Virus record (IMG/VR): IMGVR_UViG_3300024264_000127 | Span: 1 to 29,097 of that record | Reading direction: 5' to 3' (one strand) | Length of the DNA stretch: 29,097 nucleotides | From: a virus | Shown: positions 1 to 6,144 of the stretch, piece by piece | Position numbering within the stretch: the first letter of the stretch is position 1 | Layout of the letters: the number at the start of each line of letters is the position of its first letter | Program-made: the position numbers and the translations under genes | The notes under the pieces: generated by a model | The model's input: only the letters and a program-made list of their open reading frames with translations | Database searches by the model: none | Told to the model about the DNA's origin: nothing

Positions 1-497
1 CCTTGACCGAAAGGATAGACGAGGAATACTGCACTCGCAGCAGCGACTGGAGCAGAATATGCTACACAGATCCATGGACGCATACCTAGACGGTATGAGA
101 GTTCCCATTCACGTCCCATATAAGCATAGATGCCGATAAGGAAGTGGAAGACTACCAGTTGGAAAGGACCACCATTATACAACCACTCATCGAGTGATGC
201 TGCTTCCCAGATTGGGTAGAAATGGAGACCGATTGCGTTTGAACTTGGGACAACTGCACCAGAAATGATGTTGTTGCCATACATGAGTGAACCAGCAACG
301 GGTTCACGAATACCGTCAATATCGACGGGTGGTGCTGCGATGAATGCGACAATGAAGCAGACAGTTGCTGCTAACAGTGTTGGGATCATCAATACACCGA
401 ACCAACCAACATATAAACGATTGTTAGTTGATGTCACCCACTCGCAGAAATTCTGCCATGGGGATGTAGATTGTTGCCTTGAAAGAGTTGTAGCCAT
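1..497 (-). CDS. psbA: Photosystem II D1 protein, N-terminal part (runs off the left edge)
   Basis: The first 165 residues of D1, the photosystem II reaction-centre subunit, are encoded; the gene continues beyond base 1. The protein begins MATTLSRQQ and shows the D1 landmarks in order: transmembrane helix A around 31-55, the [14 protein letters not shown] segment at 56-69, His118, and [15 protein letters not shown] at 128 onward. Residue 130 is Glu (GAA), the form found in high-light or stress-type cyanobacterial D1, rather than Gln. Phage-encoded D1 is known to replace the fast-turning-over host D1 so that photosynthetic electron flow continues during infection. Two promoters lie upstream (666-694 and 741-769). 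There is no strong ribosome-binding site before the ATG at 497. Confidence 0.98.
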   Translation of the reverse strand, partial: MATTLSRQQSTSPWQNFCEWVTSTNNRLYVGWFGVLMIPTLLAATVCFIVAFIAAPPVDIDGIREPVAGSLMYGNNIISGAVVPSSNAIGLHFYPIWEAASLDEWLYNGGPFQLVVFHFLIGIYAYMGREWELSYRLGMRPWICVAYSAPVAAASAVFLVYPFGQ

Positions 498-665
498 TGT
501 TTTGTACGAAAAAGTAAGACCATCAGGGAATGGTGGAGTTACTATTTCCCAGACACCCTAAGTCTGGGATATGAAAGACGTGTTTAGACACCCTAGAGGT
601 CTTGGTTTAAGGGGTGTTACATACAGTTAAGAAATATGTTGATTCCTTAACTTGCTGATGTATTT
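498..665 (-). promoter_or_regulatory. Structured psbA 5' leader
   Basis: Noncoding stretch between the proximal promoter and the psbA ATG. It contains several inverted repeats: CCCAGAC/GTCTGGG with a 7-nt loop (548-568), AGTTAAG/CTTAACT with a 14-nt loop (about 627-654), and ACACCC/GGGTGT between them. The 10-mer AGACACCCTA (plus strand) occurs twice, at 551-560 and 586-595. A leader of about 160 nt from the proximal promoter, or about 237 nt from the distal one, is long for this genome, where leaders are usually about 20 nt. It could control translation or mRNA stability; this is inference. Confidence 0.5.
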
Positions 666-694
666 AGAATACTACGGTTTCCCGTCCTTGTCAA
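666..694 (-). promoter_or_regulatory. Proximal psbA promoter, TTGACA-N17-TATTCT
   Basis: On the minus strand the -35 box TTGACA (689-694) and the -10 box TATTCT (666-671) are separated by exactly 17 bp. The spacer carries an ACGG-GAAA-CCGT inverted repeat. Predicted start is near 659, 162 nt before the psbA ATG. Confidence 0.7.
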
Positions 695-740
695 CCCCTG
701 TGTTAGGAGTGTTTTGAGGTGGTGTCCCGAAGACCCATCT

Positions 741-769
741 ATTATACAGGTCTTTAAACATCCCGTCAA
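741..769 (-). promoter_or_regulatory. Distal psbA promoter, TTGACG-N17-TATAAT
   Basis: The -35 box TTGACG (764-769) and -10 box TATAAT (741-746) are 17 bp apart on the minus strand. The -35 box lies just past the stop codon of the 53-aa gene. Predicted start is near 734, so psbA has two tandem host-type promoters. Confidence 0.75.
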
Positions 770-772
770 GCC

Positions 773-934
773 CTAGTATCGATACTCTTGAATCCGATCC
801 AGTACTCGATTTAGATACTTGTGTGCCAAATCTTTTTCTTTCTGCCAAACTGCTTTCGATTCTACATCAACCTCATGCTTGAGTTTAAGGACATGACATA
901 TCAGTTCATCCTTATTCAATTGATTCTTTGGCAT
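773..934 (-). CDS. Small conserved cyanophage-type protein, 53 aa
   Basis: ATG at 934 and TAG at 773 enclose a 53-residue Lys/Glu-rich, probably helical protein (MPKNQLNKDEL at the N-terminus, LNRVLDRIQEYRY at the C-terminus). It has no Cys cluster or membrane segment. From memory, proteins of this type recur in T4-like cyanophages with no assigned function. It sits between the hairpin at 941-976 and the psbA promoters. Its leader would come from the promoter embedded in that hairpin. No clear ribosome-binding site is visible. Confidence 0.75.
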   Translation of the reverse strand: MPKNQLNKDELICHVLKLKHEVDVESKAVWQKEKDLAHKYLNRVLDRIQEYRY

Positions 935-940
935 ATAATA

Positions 941-976
941 AAAAGACTCTACTCAGTATATAGAGTAAAGTCTTTT
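941..976. terminator. Bidirectional intrinsic terminator at the end of the hli/petF operon
   Basis: A near-perfect hairpin: AAAAGACT-c-TACTC, 8-nt loop, GAGTA-a-AGTCTTTT. T-runs follow on both strands. On the minus strand it closes the light-module operon. The minus-strand loop contains TATACT, a candidate -10 box for the next gene. Confidence 0.75.
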
Positions 977-983
977 TTGTCTG
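955..983 (-). promoter_or_regulatory. Candidate promoter embedded in the terminator, CAGACA-N17-TATACT
   Basis: On the minus strand, CAGACA (978-983) and TATACT (955-960) are 17 bp apart. The -10 box falls in the loop of the hairpin at 941-976. Predicted start is near 948, which gives the 53-aa gene a leader of about 14 nt. The -35 box matches consensus at only four of six positions. Confidence 0.4.
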
Positions 984-1109
984 TTATTGAATTGGGTTTT
1001 GTGCTGGTATCAACATACCACCACCCTTATCATCGTCATCGTCAATATCTTCAGAAAATACAGAATGAATTATAAAAGCACCCAACATAAAGGTTGCTAA
1101 TAACATCAT
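984..1109 (-). CDS. Single-pass membrane peptide with acidic patch, 41 aa
   Basis: Begins ATGATG at 1109 and stops at 984. The N-terminal half (LLATFMLGAFIIHSVF) is a hydrophobic helix; an acidic run (SEDIDDDDDK) and a GGGML linker follow. Only one base separates it from the upstream hli stop, and the end of that hli gene supplies GGAG and GGTGAG as ribosome-binding sequence. The position in the hli operon suggests a thylakoid-membrane or lysis-timing role, but this is not shown. Function unknown. Confidence 0.75.
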   Translation of the reverse strand: MMLLATFMLGAFIIHSVFSEDIDDDDDKGGGMLIPAQNPIQ

Positions 1110-1110
1110 C

Positions 1111-1218
1111 TCACCATACTCCAGGAATTAGGTCGCCGGTTAGAGCATAACTACCCATTGCGGCAATAACGCCAATCATTGCTGCCCAACCATTAATACG
1201 TTCTGCTCTTTCGTTCAT
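1111..1218 (-). CDS. hli: High-light inducible protein, short form, 35 aa
   Basis: One-helix chlorophyll-binding protein of the HLIP family. The core ERINGWAAMIGVIAAMGSY (residues 6-24) matches the family signature ExxNGRxAMxG, with Trp where many members have Arg; it ends TGDLIPGVW. Hlips protect photosystem II and carry chlorophyll during stress, and phage copies are thought to act at the host thylakoid during infection. At 35 aa it is the minimal form, with almost no N-terminal extension. The start ATG overlaps the stop of the 49-aa gene (ATGA), so translation is probably coupled. Confidence 0.93.
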   Translation of the reverse strand: MNERAERINGWAAMIGVIAAMGSYALTGDLIPGVW

Positions 1219-1364
1219 TGTTCTTGCTCCTGCGTTTTGTTGTAAATAATGACTCTACCATTTTCATGAGTGAATACTAATTCATCATCATGTGCCCAGC
1301 AGAGTTCTTCGTATAGGGCATTTAGTCTCTCCATATCATCATAGAGTTGATTTGGATTAAACAT
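1215..1364 (-). CDS. Hypothetical small acidic protein, 49 aa
   Basis: Starts ATG at 1364 inside the end of the 105-aa gene and stops at 1215 overlapping the hli start. The protein (MFNPNQLYDDMERLNALYEELC, then WAHDDELVFTHENGRVIIYN) is acidic and soluble. An N-terminal helix is followed by a short strand-rich part. The four-nucleotide overlaps on its downstream side indicate it belongs to the same polycistron as petF and hli. No function recognised. Confidence 0.75.
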   Translation of the reverse strand: MFNPNQLYDDMERLNALYEELCWAHDDELVFTHENGRVIIYNKTQEQEQ

Positions 1365-1674
1365 TCTTTACTGGTTCATATGAATGTTGAGGTTTGTGCT
1401 CTCTATCCATAGGTTTAGAAGACTCAAAAGGATCTCTTGAGAGATTTTTAATAACAATGAATGCTTCTTTGTTGTACTTACGAGTACCAATAGGTGACTG
1501 CCACTTTTTATTATAGACTTCACCGACATCAATACCAGAAACTTGAGTTCCTGCCATTTCAACTACGATGTTATCACCTTCTTCCCACCCATATTTTTGG
1601 GCAAGAGAAGAAACTTGTTCATAAACAGATGGAGCATCCATTACTCGATCTTCTGGTTCAAGACTTCCGTGCAT
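1357..1674 (-). CDS. Hypothetical protein of the petF-hli operon, 105 aa
   Basis: ATG at 1674 overlaps the ferredoxin stop. The sequence contains a compact beta-rich core (EGDNIVVEMAGTQVSGIDVGEVYN, residues about 32-55). The C-terminal tail is polar and probably flexible (SKPMDREHKPQHSYEP). No signal peptide, membrane helix or metal motif. Tight overlap with ferredoxin suggests co-translation and possibly a redox or light-related job, but I do not recognise a family. Confidence 0.75.
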   Translation of the reverse strand: MHGSLEPEDRVMDAPSVYEQVSSLAQKYGWEEGDNIVVEMAGTQVSGIDVGEVYNKKWQSPIGTRKYNKEAFIVIKNLSRDPFESSKPMDREHKPQHSYEPVKNV

Positions 1675-1967
1675 CAGTACAGTTTCTCTTCTTGTTCAGT
1701 TTCAATTATAACATCAGAAGTTGGATATGCAACACAAGTGAGCACAAACCCTTCTTCAATTTGATCATCATCCAAGAATGACTGATCACTTTGGTCTACT
1801 GTACCAGATACAATCTTACCTGCACAAGATGAACAGGCACCTGCACGACAAGAGTAGTTTAAATCAACTCCACCTTCCTCTGCTGCATCAAGGATGTATT
1901 GATCATCCTCGCAAGTAACAGTGGTTTCGGCACCATCAGGAGTGCGGAGAGTAATATTAAAAGACAT
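1674..1967 (-). CDS. petF: Plant-type [2Fe-2S] ferredoxin, 97 aa
   Basis: Length and motifs match photosynthetic-type ferredoxin: Cys40, Cys45, Cys48 and Cys78 form the CX4CX2C...C cluster ligand set in [13 protein letters not shown] and LTCVAYP. It is acidic throughout, as expected for docking to photosystem I and ferredoxin-dependent enzymes. In cyanophages, ferredoxin is a known auxiliary gene thought to route electrons to phage-useful reductases, such as bilin reductases. No bilin reductase gene is in this window. The ribonucleotide reductase encoded at 27172-29097 is the class Ia type, normally reduced by thioredoxin or glutaredoxin. Start ATG overlaps the stop of the 28-aa peptide. Confidence 0.96.
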   Translation of the reverse strand: MSFNITLRTPDGAETTVTCEDDQYILDAAEEGGVDLNYSCRAGACSSCAGKIVSGTVDQSDQSFLDDDQIEEGFVLTCVAYPTSDVIIETEQEEKLY

Positions 1968-2053
1968 TAGTAAGTTTCAGAAAGATTTTGTACAGAGTAT
2001 GCCAACAATACAAGGAAGGCAATACTAGTTATTGTAAACAAGATTGAATGCAT
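1967..2053 (-). CDS. Single-pass hydrophobic peptide, 28 aa
   Basis: ATG at 2053 to TAA at 1967, with the stop overlapping the petF ATG (TAATG). Residues 4-20 ([17 protein letters not shown]) form one transmembrane helix with a short polar C-terminus (VQNLSETY). The size and topology resemble the tiny single-helix subunits of photosystems and cytochrome b6f, but the sequence matches none I can name. Location between hli and petF makes a thylakoid-membrane role plausible; this is inference. Confidence 0.65.
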   Translation of the reverse strand: MHSILFTITSIAFLVLLAYSVQNLSETY

Positions 2054-2063
2054 TGTCAAGTTC

Positions 2064-2282
2064 TCAGAAACCGAAAAGTCCGAAAAAGAACACACTACCA
2101 GTCGTAGCATAAGAAACCAGTGCAAAAGCAAATCCAATCATTGCCGTGCGACCATTGAGTTTCTCTGCACGTTCTGCATGTGTCTCAAGACCATATGCCT
2201 CAGTATAAGAGGGATCAACATACATACGGGGTTCAGTAGCCCACATGTTTGTGCGTCCACCGTCTTCGGTTGTTACAGTCAT
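2064..2282 (-). CDS. hli: High-light inducible protein, long form, 72 aa
   Basis: Second HLIP of the operon. The chlorophyll-binding core AERAEKLNGRTAMIGFAFAL retains the full ExxNGRxAMxG signature, including the Arg lost in the other copy. An N-terminal extension of about 35 residues and a glycine/phenylalanine-rich end (VFFFGLFGF) complete it. An upstream in-frame ATG exists at 2303. The predicted transcript start from the promoter at 2310-2338 falls on that codon, so it could only be used leaderless; I prefer the ATG at 2282 (MTVTTEDGG). First gene of the light operon. Confidence 0.93.
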   Translation of the reverse strand: MTVTTEDGGRTNMWATEPRMYVDPSYTEAYGLETHAERAEKLNGRTAMIGFAFALVSYATTGSVFFFGLFGF

Positions 2283-2309
2283 TTGAGTTTTGTGAAGAAA
2301 CATTACAAT

Positions 2310-2338
2310 ATTATATAGGAAACATAAAGTCCTGTCAA
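2310..2338 (-). promoter_or_regulatory. Light-module operon promoter, perfect TTGACA-N17-TATAAT
   Basis: Minus-strand -35 TTGACA (2333-2338) and -10 TATAAT (2310-2315) with a 17-bp spacer. This is an exact sigma70 consensus, as in early cyanophage promoters. Predicted start is near 2303. Confidence 0.85.
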
Positions 2339-2361
2339 GGGGTAGTCAGTATAAATGCTTA

Positions 2362-3153
2362 CTATTTCCCCTCAAACCCAGGAGGCAAACGATTAAAGTA
2401 TGGGTCATAGTCAAATAGTGCATTCCAATCCTGAATATCAACTGCCTGAGTTTTCCAAAAATTCCAAAGACCTTCATAACTTGACTTATGAAAAACATCA
2501 ATATGTTCTGCATGAATTGAAGAACCGAGTTCAAGTTTATATAAGAACAAAGGAATAGCAAAAGTGTTTCCAGAATTATAAATCAAATCATCGGCAACTG
2601 CTCTTGGTTTGACACCATTATCAATCTTATACTTATCTCCTCTTACATGAAGGTCAATTAGTTTTTGTGCATGACGACGAGTAATCAAATAACATGCAGT
2701 TGAGAAATCATTCACAAATCTTCTATGCATTTGTAAATGAACTGAAGCAGGATTAATAACTGCAAGTTGAATTACATCATAATCATAAGGAATTTTTGCA
2801 TAAAAATTCTTCCATTCAAAAGGCCAATACGATGCAGTAGAAATATCACAATCATCTTCCATCATTAATGCACATGAAGCATCCGTTTTAAGAAACTCCA
2901 CCATTGCTTTCAGATGAGACGTAGTGCATCCTACTTCACCAGAAGACATACTGTCAGGGTATCTTCCTTTAAGAATGTCTCCGAGGTCTCTACCGTCCCT
3001 ACCATCATATGCAGAGATACGAGTATAATTGTCAATATCCCAATACTTAAATTGCTCTTCCATATATTCTTTCCTCTCTGGTTGTTCATCCAGATTCAGA
3101 TAATATATGGGAGGAAGTTTTTTGAGTTTATAAAGTGCCTTATTCTTATCCAT
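2362..3153 (-). CDS. Glycosyltransferase family 25 (LPS glycosyltransferase-like), 263 aa
   Basis: GT25 enzymes transfer sugars onto lipopolysaccharide core or protein. Family landmarks are visible: IYYLNLDEQPERKEYM near residues 17-31, SSGEVGCTTSH at 70-80 (the S..EVGC..SH signature), and MMEDDCDI at 97-104, an acidic metal/nucleotide-binding motif. It is last in the nine-gene glycan operon and overlaps the preceding GT11 gene end-to-start. The short gap after it holds the next operon's promoter. No membrane helix, so it should act in the host cytoplasm on a lipid-linked or nascent glycan. Confidence 0.9.
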   Translation of the reverse strand: MDKNKALYKLKKLPPIYYLNLDEQPERKEYMEEQFKYWDIDNYTRISAYDGRDGRDLGDILKGRYPDSMSSGEVGCTTSHLKAMVEFLKTDASCALMMEDDCDISTASYWPFEWKNFYAKIPYDYDVIQLAVINPASVHLQMHRRFVNDFSTACYLITRRHAQKLIDLHVRGDKYKIDNGVKPRAVADDLIYNSGNTFAIPLFLYKLELGSSIHAEHIDVFHKSSYEGLWNFWKTQAVDIQDWNALFDYDPYFNRLPPGFEGK

Positions 3154-4022
3154 TATAAAATTTCCCAGTGATTGGGATATAAGTCTTTTGTATCTAGGTG
3201 AGAATTATTTGGACCAAACCATTTTGTTTTTGGATCTGGTCCTAATACTCTCTTATCTGGATTTTTGTTCAAATAGGCACCCCACCAACTAAAAGTACTA
3301 TTAGAAATTATATTATCAGTACAAAGAGTTTGTAAACATAAATCATACCAATGATCCATATTAGAACTTTCCCATCTCCCATCATTTGTAACTATCTTCC
3401 CATCTTCAGTTTCAGAAAACATAAATCTATCATCAGAAAACATTTTCTGATCCTTACACCAGGAAATATCATCTGAGAATATTAAAACTGTATGATCAGG
3501 AAATTTAGATGCTGCTTCTTCAAACCAAGCATCACTAAGATTATGATGGTTAGCAGAGTTTTGTAAATAGTCACCCCTTCTAATATGAACCGAAACAACC
3601 TTACCACTTATACCAGAAATAAACTCTTGACAAGGATCTAAAATTTCATCATGAAAAGTAAAATCTTCCTGAAGTTCATCCCAAATATTTAAAAAATATT
3701 TTTCAGATTGGAAAAACCCATATAAAGATGCGTCTTTTGGTGGATTGTTAAAAAGATATTCATCAAACTCAAATCCAGATTCTGCTACTATTGGACAATC
3801 AATAGGTGCTCCTCTACCATCTCTACGATTAAGGCTACCTAAAAATCCTCTGTTTTGAGTAGCATTAGTCATTTTAAATCCATGAGATAATTGCATCTCT
3901 TCATCTACAGGAATCATATATTCAATTTTATTATGTGCGGCAATTCCTTTTATTGCTGCATATTGGAACATTTGATTTGCTAGAAATCCAAGTCTTCCAA
4001 GATGATTAAATGATAATGTCAT
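3153..4022 (-). CDS. GT11 alpha-1,2-fucosyltransferase-like enzyme, 289 aa
   Basis: Family 11 glycosyltransferases move L-fucose from GDP-fucose to a galactose O-2. Diagnostic motifs: GRLGFLANQMFQYA at 9-22, GFFQSEKYF at 102-110, HIRRGDY at 146-152 (GDP-fucose-binding motif shared with eukaryotic FUT1/FUT2), and NSTFSWWGAYL at 241-251. Length is normal for the family. The genes on both sides overlap by about one base, so it is co-translated with the GT6 fusion. No GDP-fucose synthesis genes (gmd, fcl) are in the window; the donor may come from the host, or be GDP-L-galactose from the epimerase at 9958-11004 (inference). Confidence 0.93.
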   Translation of the reverse strand: MTLSFNHLGRLGFLANQMFQYAAIKGIAAHNKIEYMIPVDEEMQLSHGFKMTNATQNRGFLGSLNRRDGRGAPIDCPIVAESGFEFDEYLFNNPPKDASLYGFFQSEKYFLNIWDELQEDFTFHDEILDPCQEFISGISGKVVSVHIRRGDYLQNSANHHNLSDAWFEEAASKFPDHTVLIFSDDISWCKDQKMFSDDRFMFSETEDGKIVTNDGRWESSNMDHWYDLCLQTLCTDNIISNSTFSWWGAYLNKNPDKRVLGPDPKTKWFGPNNSHLDTKDLYPNHWEIL

Positions 4023-5689
4023 TATACATGATACTCCGAATTATTTTTTGCTAGATGAACTATTTTTGGTTCAAAGTTACATGCTTGTTTGAATACTTCT
4101 GGATATGCATATTGAGGTCCTAGTACATGAACATCATCTCTCCTTTCAGCAAAAAATTTGTTCATCTGACTTTCATCATGCCACTGTGCAATTATACCAT
4201 TATCCAAGTCTTTTTGAGTCCTCAATTCCAATTCACTAATCATATCAAGAACATATGGAACTTGTCCACCCCAAAGACATCCTTGGAAATAAACAGAAGT
4301 ATCGTCACCGTCTATAATACCAGCAGTAGATTTAGTGTCAGTCTCAAAAGAACCAGTACCCTCATTGTGAGGAGGCATTTTCAAGTAATGACATGGATGA
4401 TGAACTCCAAAGAAAGGTTTATCGGTGAAAAATTCTTCTTCAGTAATCTTATTAACTACTAAAGTATCTGCATCCATAAAAATTACTTTATCAAATCCAG
4501 ATAATTCTTTTTTTATCTTATTAATAATATTAAATCTCAGTAAAGTAATATAAGGCCAGTCAAGATGTTCCTGAGAGATAGTAGTAATATTATCAGGAGC
4601 ATCGTTCATTTCACCATCAGTAAATACAAAAAATTCTTTTTTGATATCTGATAAAAAATTCTCTTCAATATTTCTCCAATAATTTGGAAGGAAATTAATA
4701 TATTTTCCAGTACCAATAAAGCAAATAGCAACTTTATTCTTATTTCTGTTTATAATTTTTTCCATAGCAGTCACATAATATTCAGCAACCACATTTGACC
4801 ATTCAAATGTTTCTGCATACTCTAGAACTTCTTCTCTATGCTCAATAGAATATTTCCTGTTCTTGATAATCTCAGACTCTAGGAACACCATGTCCGTAAT
4901 TTTATCTTCAGGAATAACTGTAATAAAACCTTTACTAGTATCTAGATTAGCAGCAGCATACTGACTTACAACAACACCTAGACCTGCAGCAAATGCTTCG
5001 AGACACACTAGAGGATGTGCCTCACCATCACTTAGAAGAACTAGATTACCATAGTCAGTGAGTTCATTATAAAGTTTATCCTTAGACCATTCTTGCAACC
5101 ATCTCTTACTAACATCAAATCTAGAATCAGAGTTATTACCAGCAAACCACAAACTATCAATTCCTTGAAACAGATACTGTCTCTTACGGTAATCAATCTT
5201 AGCAAGATAGATTGATCTTTGTGGGTACTGTGGATTCTCTGTTTTTCTAAACAAATCAAGGTTTACACCATTAGGAGTAACAAAAAGATTTTCATCTAAA
5301 AAACCCATTGTATTTTTATATGTGTCCTTGATACCCTGAGACAAACAGAATACATTTGGTTTTATTTTTTCAAACTTTTGTGCAACTCTAGGTCCATAAT
5401 AATCCCATTTATTTGGTTGCTCCAAATAACCAAAGTGACTTGTAATTGCACATGGATATCTAATATGTGGAATTAATTCAACAAAATCATCGTACTGAAC
5501 ATGAACAAAATCAGGATTAAAAGAATCAATTTCTTTTAATATATCATTAGGGTTTTGTGTATTAATGATCAATACTTCATGTCCCAATTTTTCGAGAGCA
5601 AGTTTTTCATCCCAAATTAGAATTTCAACTGCACCCCAACCTGTAGGAGGAATGGGCATAATACCTGGACCAACTAAACAAATTTTCAT
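4022..5689 (-). CDS. Two-domain glycosyltransferase: GT4 fused to GT6 (ABO-transferase family), 555 aa
   Basis: Residues 1 to about 315 are a GT-B fold group 1 transferase (GT4): Gly-rich start GPGIMPIPPTGWGAVE, FVTPNGVNLDLF at 136-147, and SDGEAHPLVCLEAFAAG at 220-236 carrying the E-x7-E-type region. Residues about 318-555 read as GT6, the family of mammalian ABO and alpha-1,3-galactosyl transferases: FTDGE at 356-360, the DAD metal motif at 406-408 (human DVD), YFQGCLWGG at 467-475, and WHDESQMNKFF at 503-513 with Glu506 aligned to the catalytic Glu. The donor-selecting triplet (Leu-Gly-Gly in A, Met-Gly-Ala in B transferase) reads Gln-Gly-Cys, so donor specificity cannot be inferred. GT6 genes are rare outside vertebrates; one in cyanophage P-SSM2 is remembered from the literature. 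Confidence 0.9.
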   Translation of the reverse strand: MKICLVGPGIMPIPPTGWGAVEILIWDEKLALEKLGHEVLIINTQNPNDILKEIDSFNPDFVHVQYDDFVELIPHIRYPCAITSHFGYLEQPNKWDYYGPRVAQKFEKIKPNVFCLSQGIKDTYKNTMGFLDENLFVTPNGVNLDLFRKTENPQYPQRSIYLAKIDYRKRQYLFQGIDSLWFAGNNSDSRFDVSKRWLQEWSKDKLYNELTDYGNLVLLSDGEAHPLVCLEAFAAGLGVVVSQYAAANLDTSKGFITVIPEDKITDMVFLESEIIKNRKYSIEHREEVLEYAETFEWSNVVAEYYVTAMEKIINRNKNKVAICFIGTGKYINFLPNYWRNIEENFLSDIKKEFFVFTDGEMNDAPDNITTISQEHLDWPYITLLRFNIINKIKKELSGFDKVIFMDADTLVVNKITEEEFFTDKPFFGVHHPCHYLKMPPHNEGTGSFETDTKSTAGIIDGDDTSVYFQGCLWGGQVPYVLDMISELELRTQKDLDNGIIAQWHDESQMNKFFAERRDDVHVLGPQYAYPEVFKQACNFEPKIVHLAKNNSEYHV

Positions 5690-6144
5690 CTCATTTTCTC
5701 CGGATAATCAGTACATAATCCATAGCAGTTACTCCTCTTTAATTTTTTCCAATTAACATTATTATCCCATTCAGGCATAACTATCACAGATCTGCAAGTA
5801 TATTCTTTTCCAGGATACGACCAAATAATCCCACTACTCGTAAGAGTATAGTCATCCTCATGATGCCAGAAGTAATTAAATCCCAAATGCTTTGTCATTT
5901 GATGCAATGCAAGAATATCTTTACAGTGAATCCAGAGTTTCTCTTTCCTTTCTTCCAACCAATCTAGAGTTACAGAATATTCTCCCTTGTCATGACCAAG
6001 CAAAAACATTTTGATCATCGGTGAAAATCGAAGATCTATCTCAACATCAAATCCAAGACTGATACATAGATCAATCTGATCAAGAGAATTTTCTTTAGAG
6101 GGATCTGGTCCTCTCAAGTTTGCTCGGTGTGCAATTATTTTCAT
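5686..6144 (-). CDS. Short GDPD-like (glycerophosphodiester phosphodiesterase-like) protein, 152 aa
   Basis: Carries the core motif of the GDPD/PI-PLC-like TIM barrels: His6-Arg7, Glu18-Asn19, Glu35 and Asp37 (FDVEIDLRF), then His51-Asp52 (LLGHDKGEYSVTLDWLEE). It ends with GLCTDYPE, which resembles the usual GDPD C-terminal GVxTDxP. At 152 aa it is far shorter than the usual 240-300, so part of the barrel is missing or compressed, and it may be a specialised phosphodiester or phosphoglycan enzyme. Both ends overlap neighbours by four bases (ATGA), so it is embedded in the glycan operon. Confidence 0.75.
   Translation of the reverse strand: MKIIAHRANLRGPDPSKENSLDQIDLCISLGFDVEIDLRFSPMIKMFLLGHDKGEYSVTLDWLEERKEKLWIHCKDILALHQMTKHLGFNYFWHHEDDYTLTSSGIIWSYPGKEYTCRSVIVMPEWDNNVNWKKLKRSNCYGLCTDYPEKMR

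Noticed and set aside
265-561. 98-aa plus-strand open frame antisense to psbA
   Set aside because: It mirrors the psbA coding frame and has no recognisable features; psbA is certain on the other strand.
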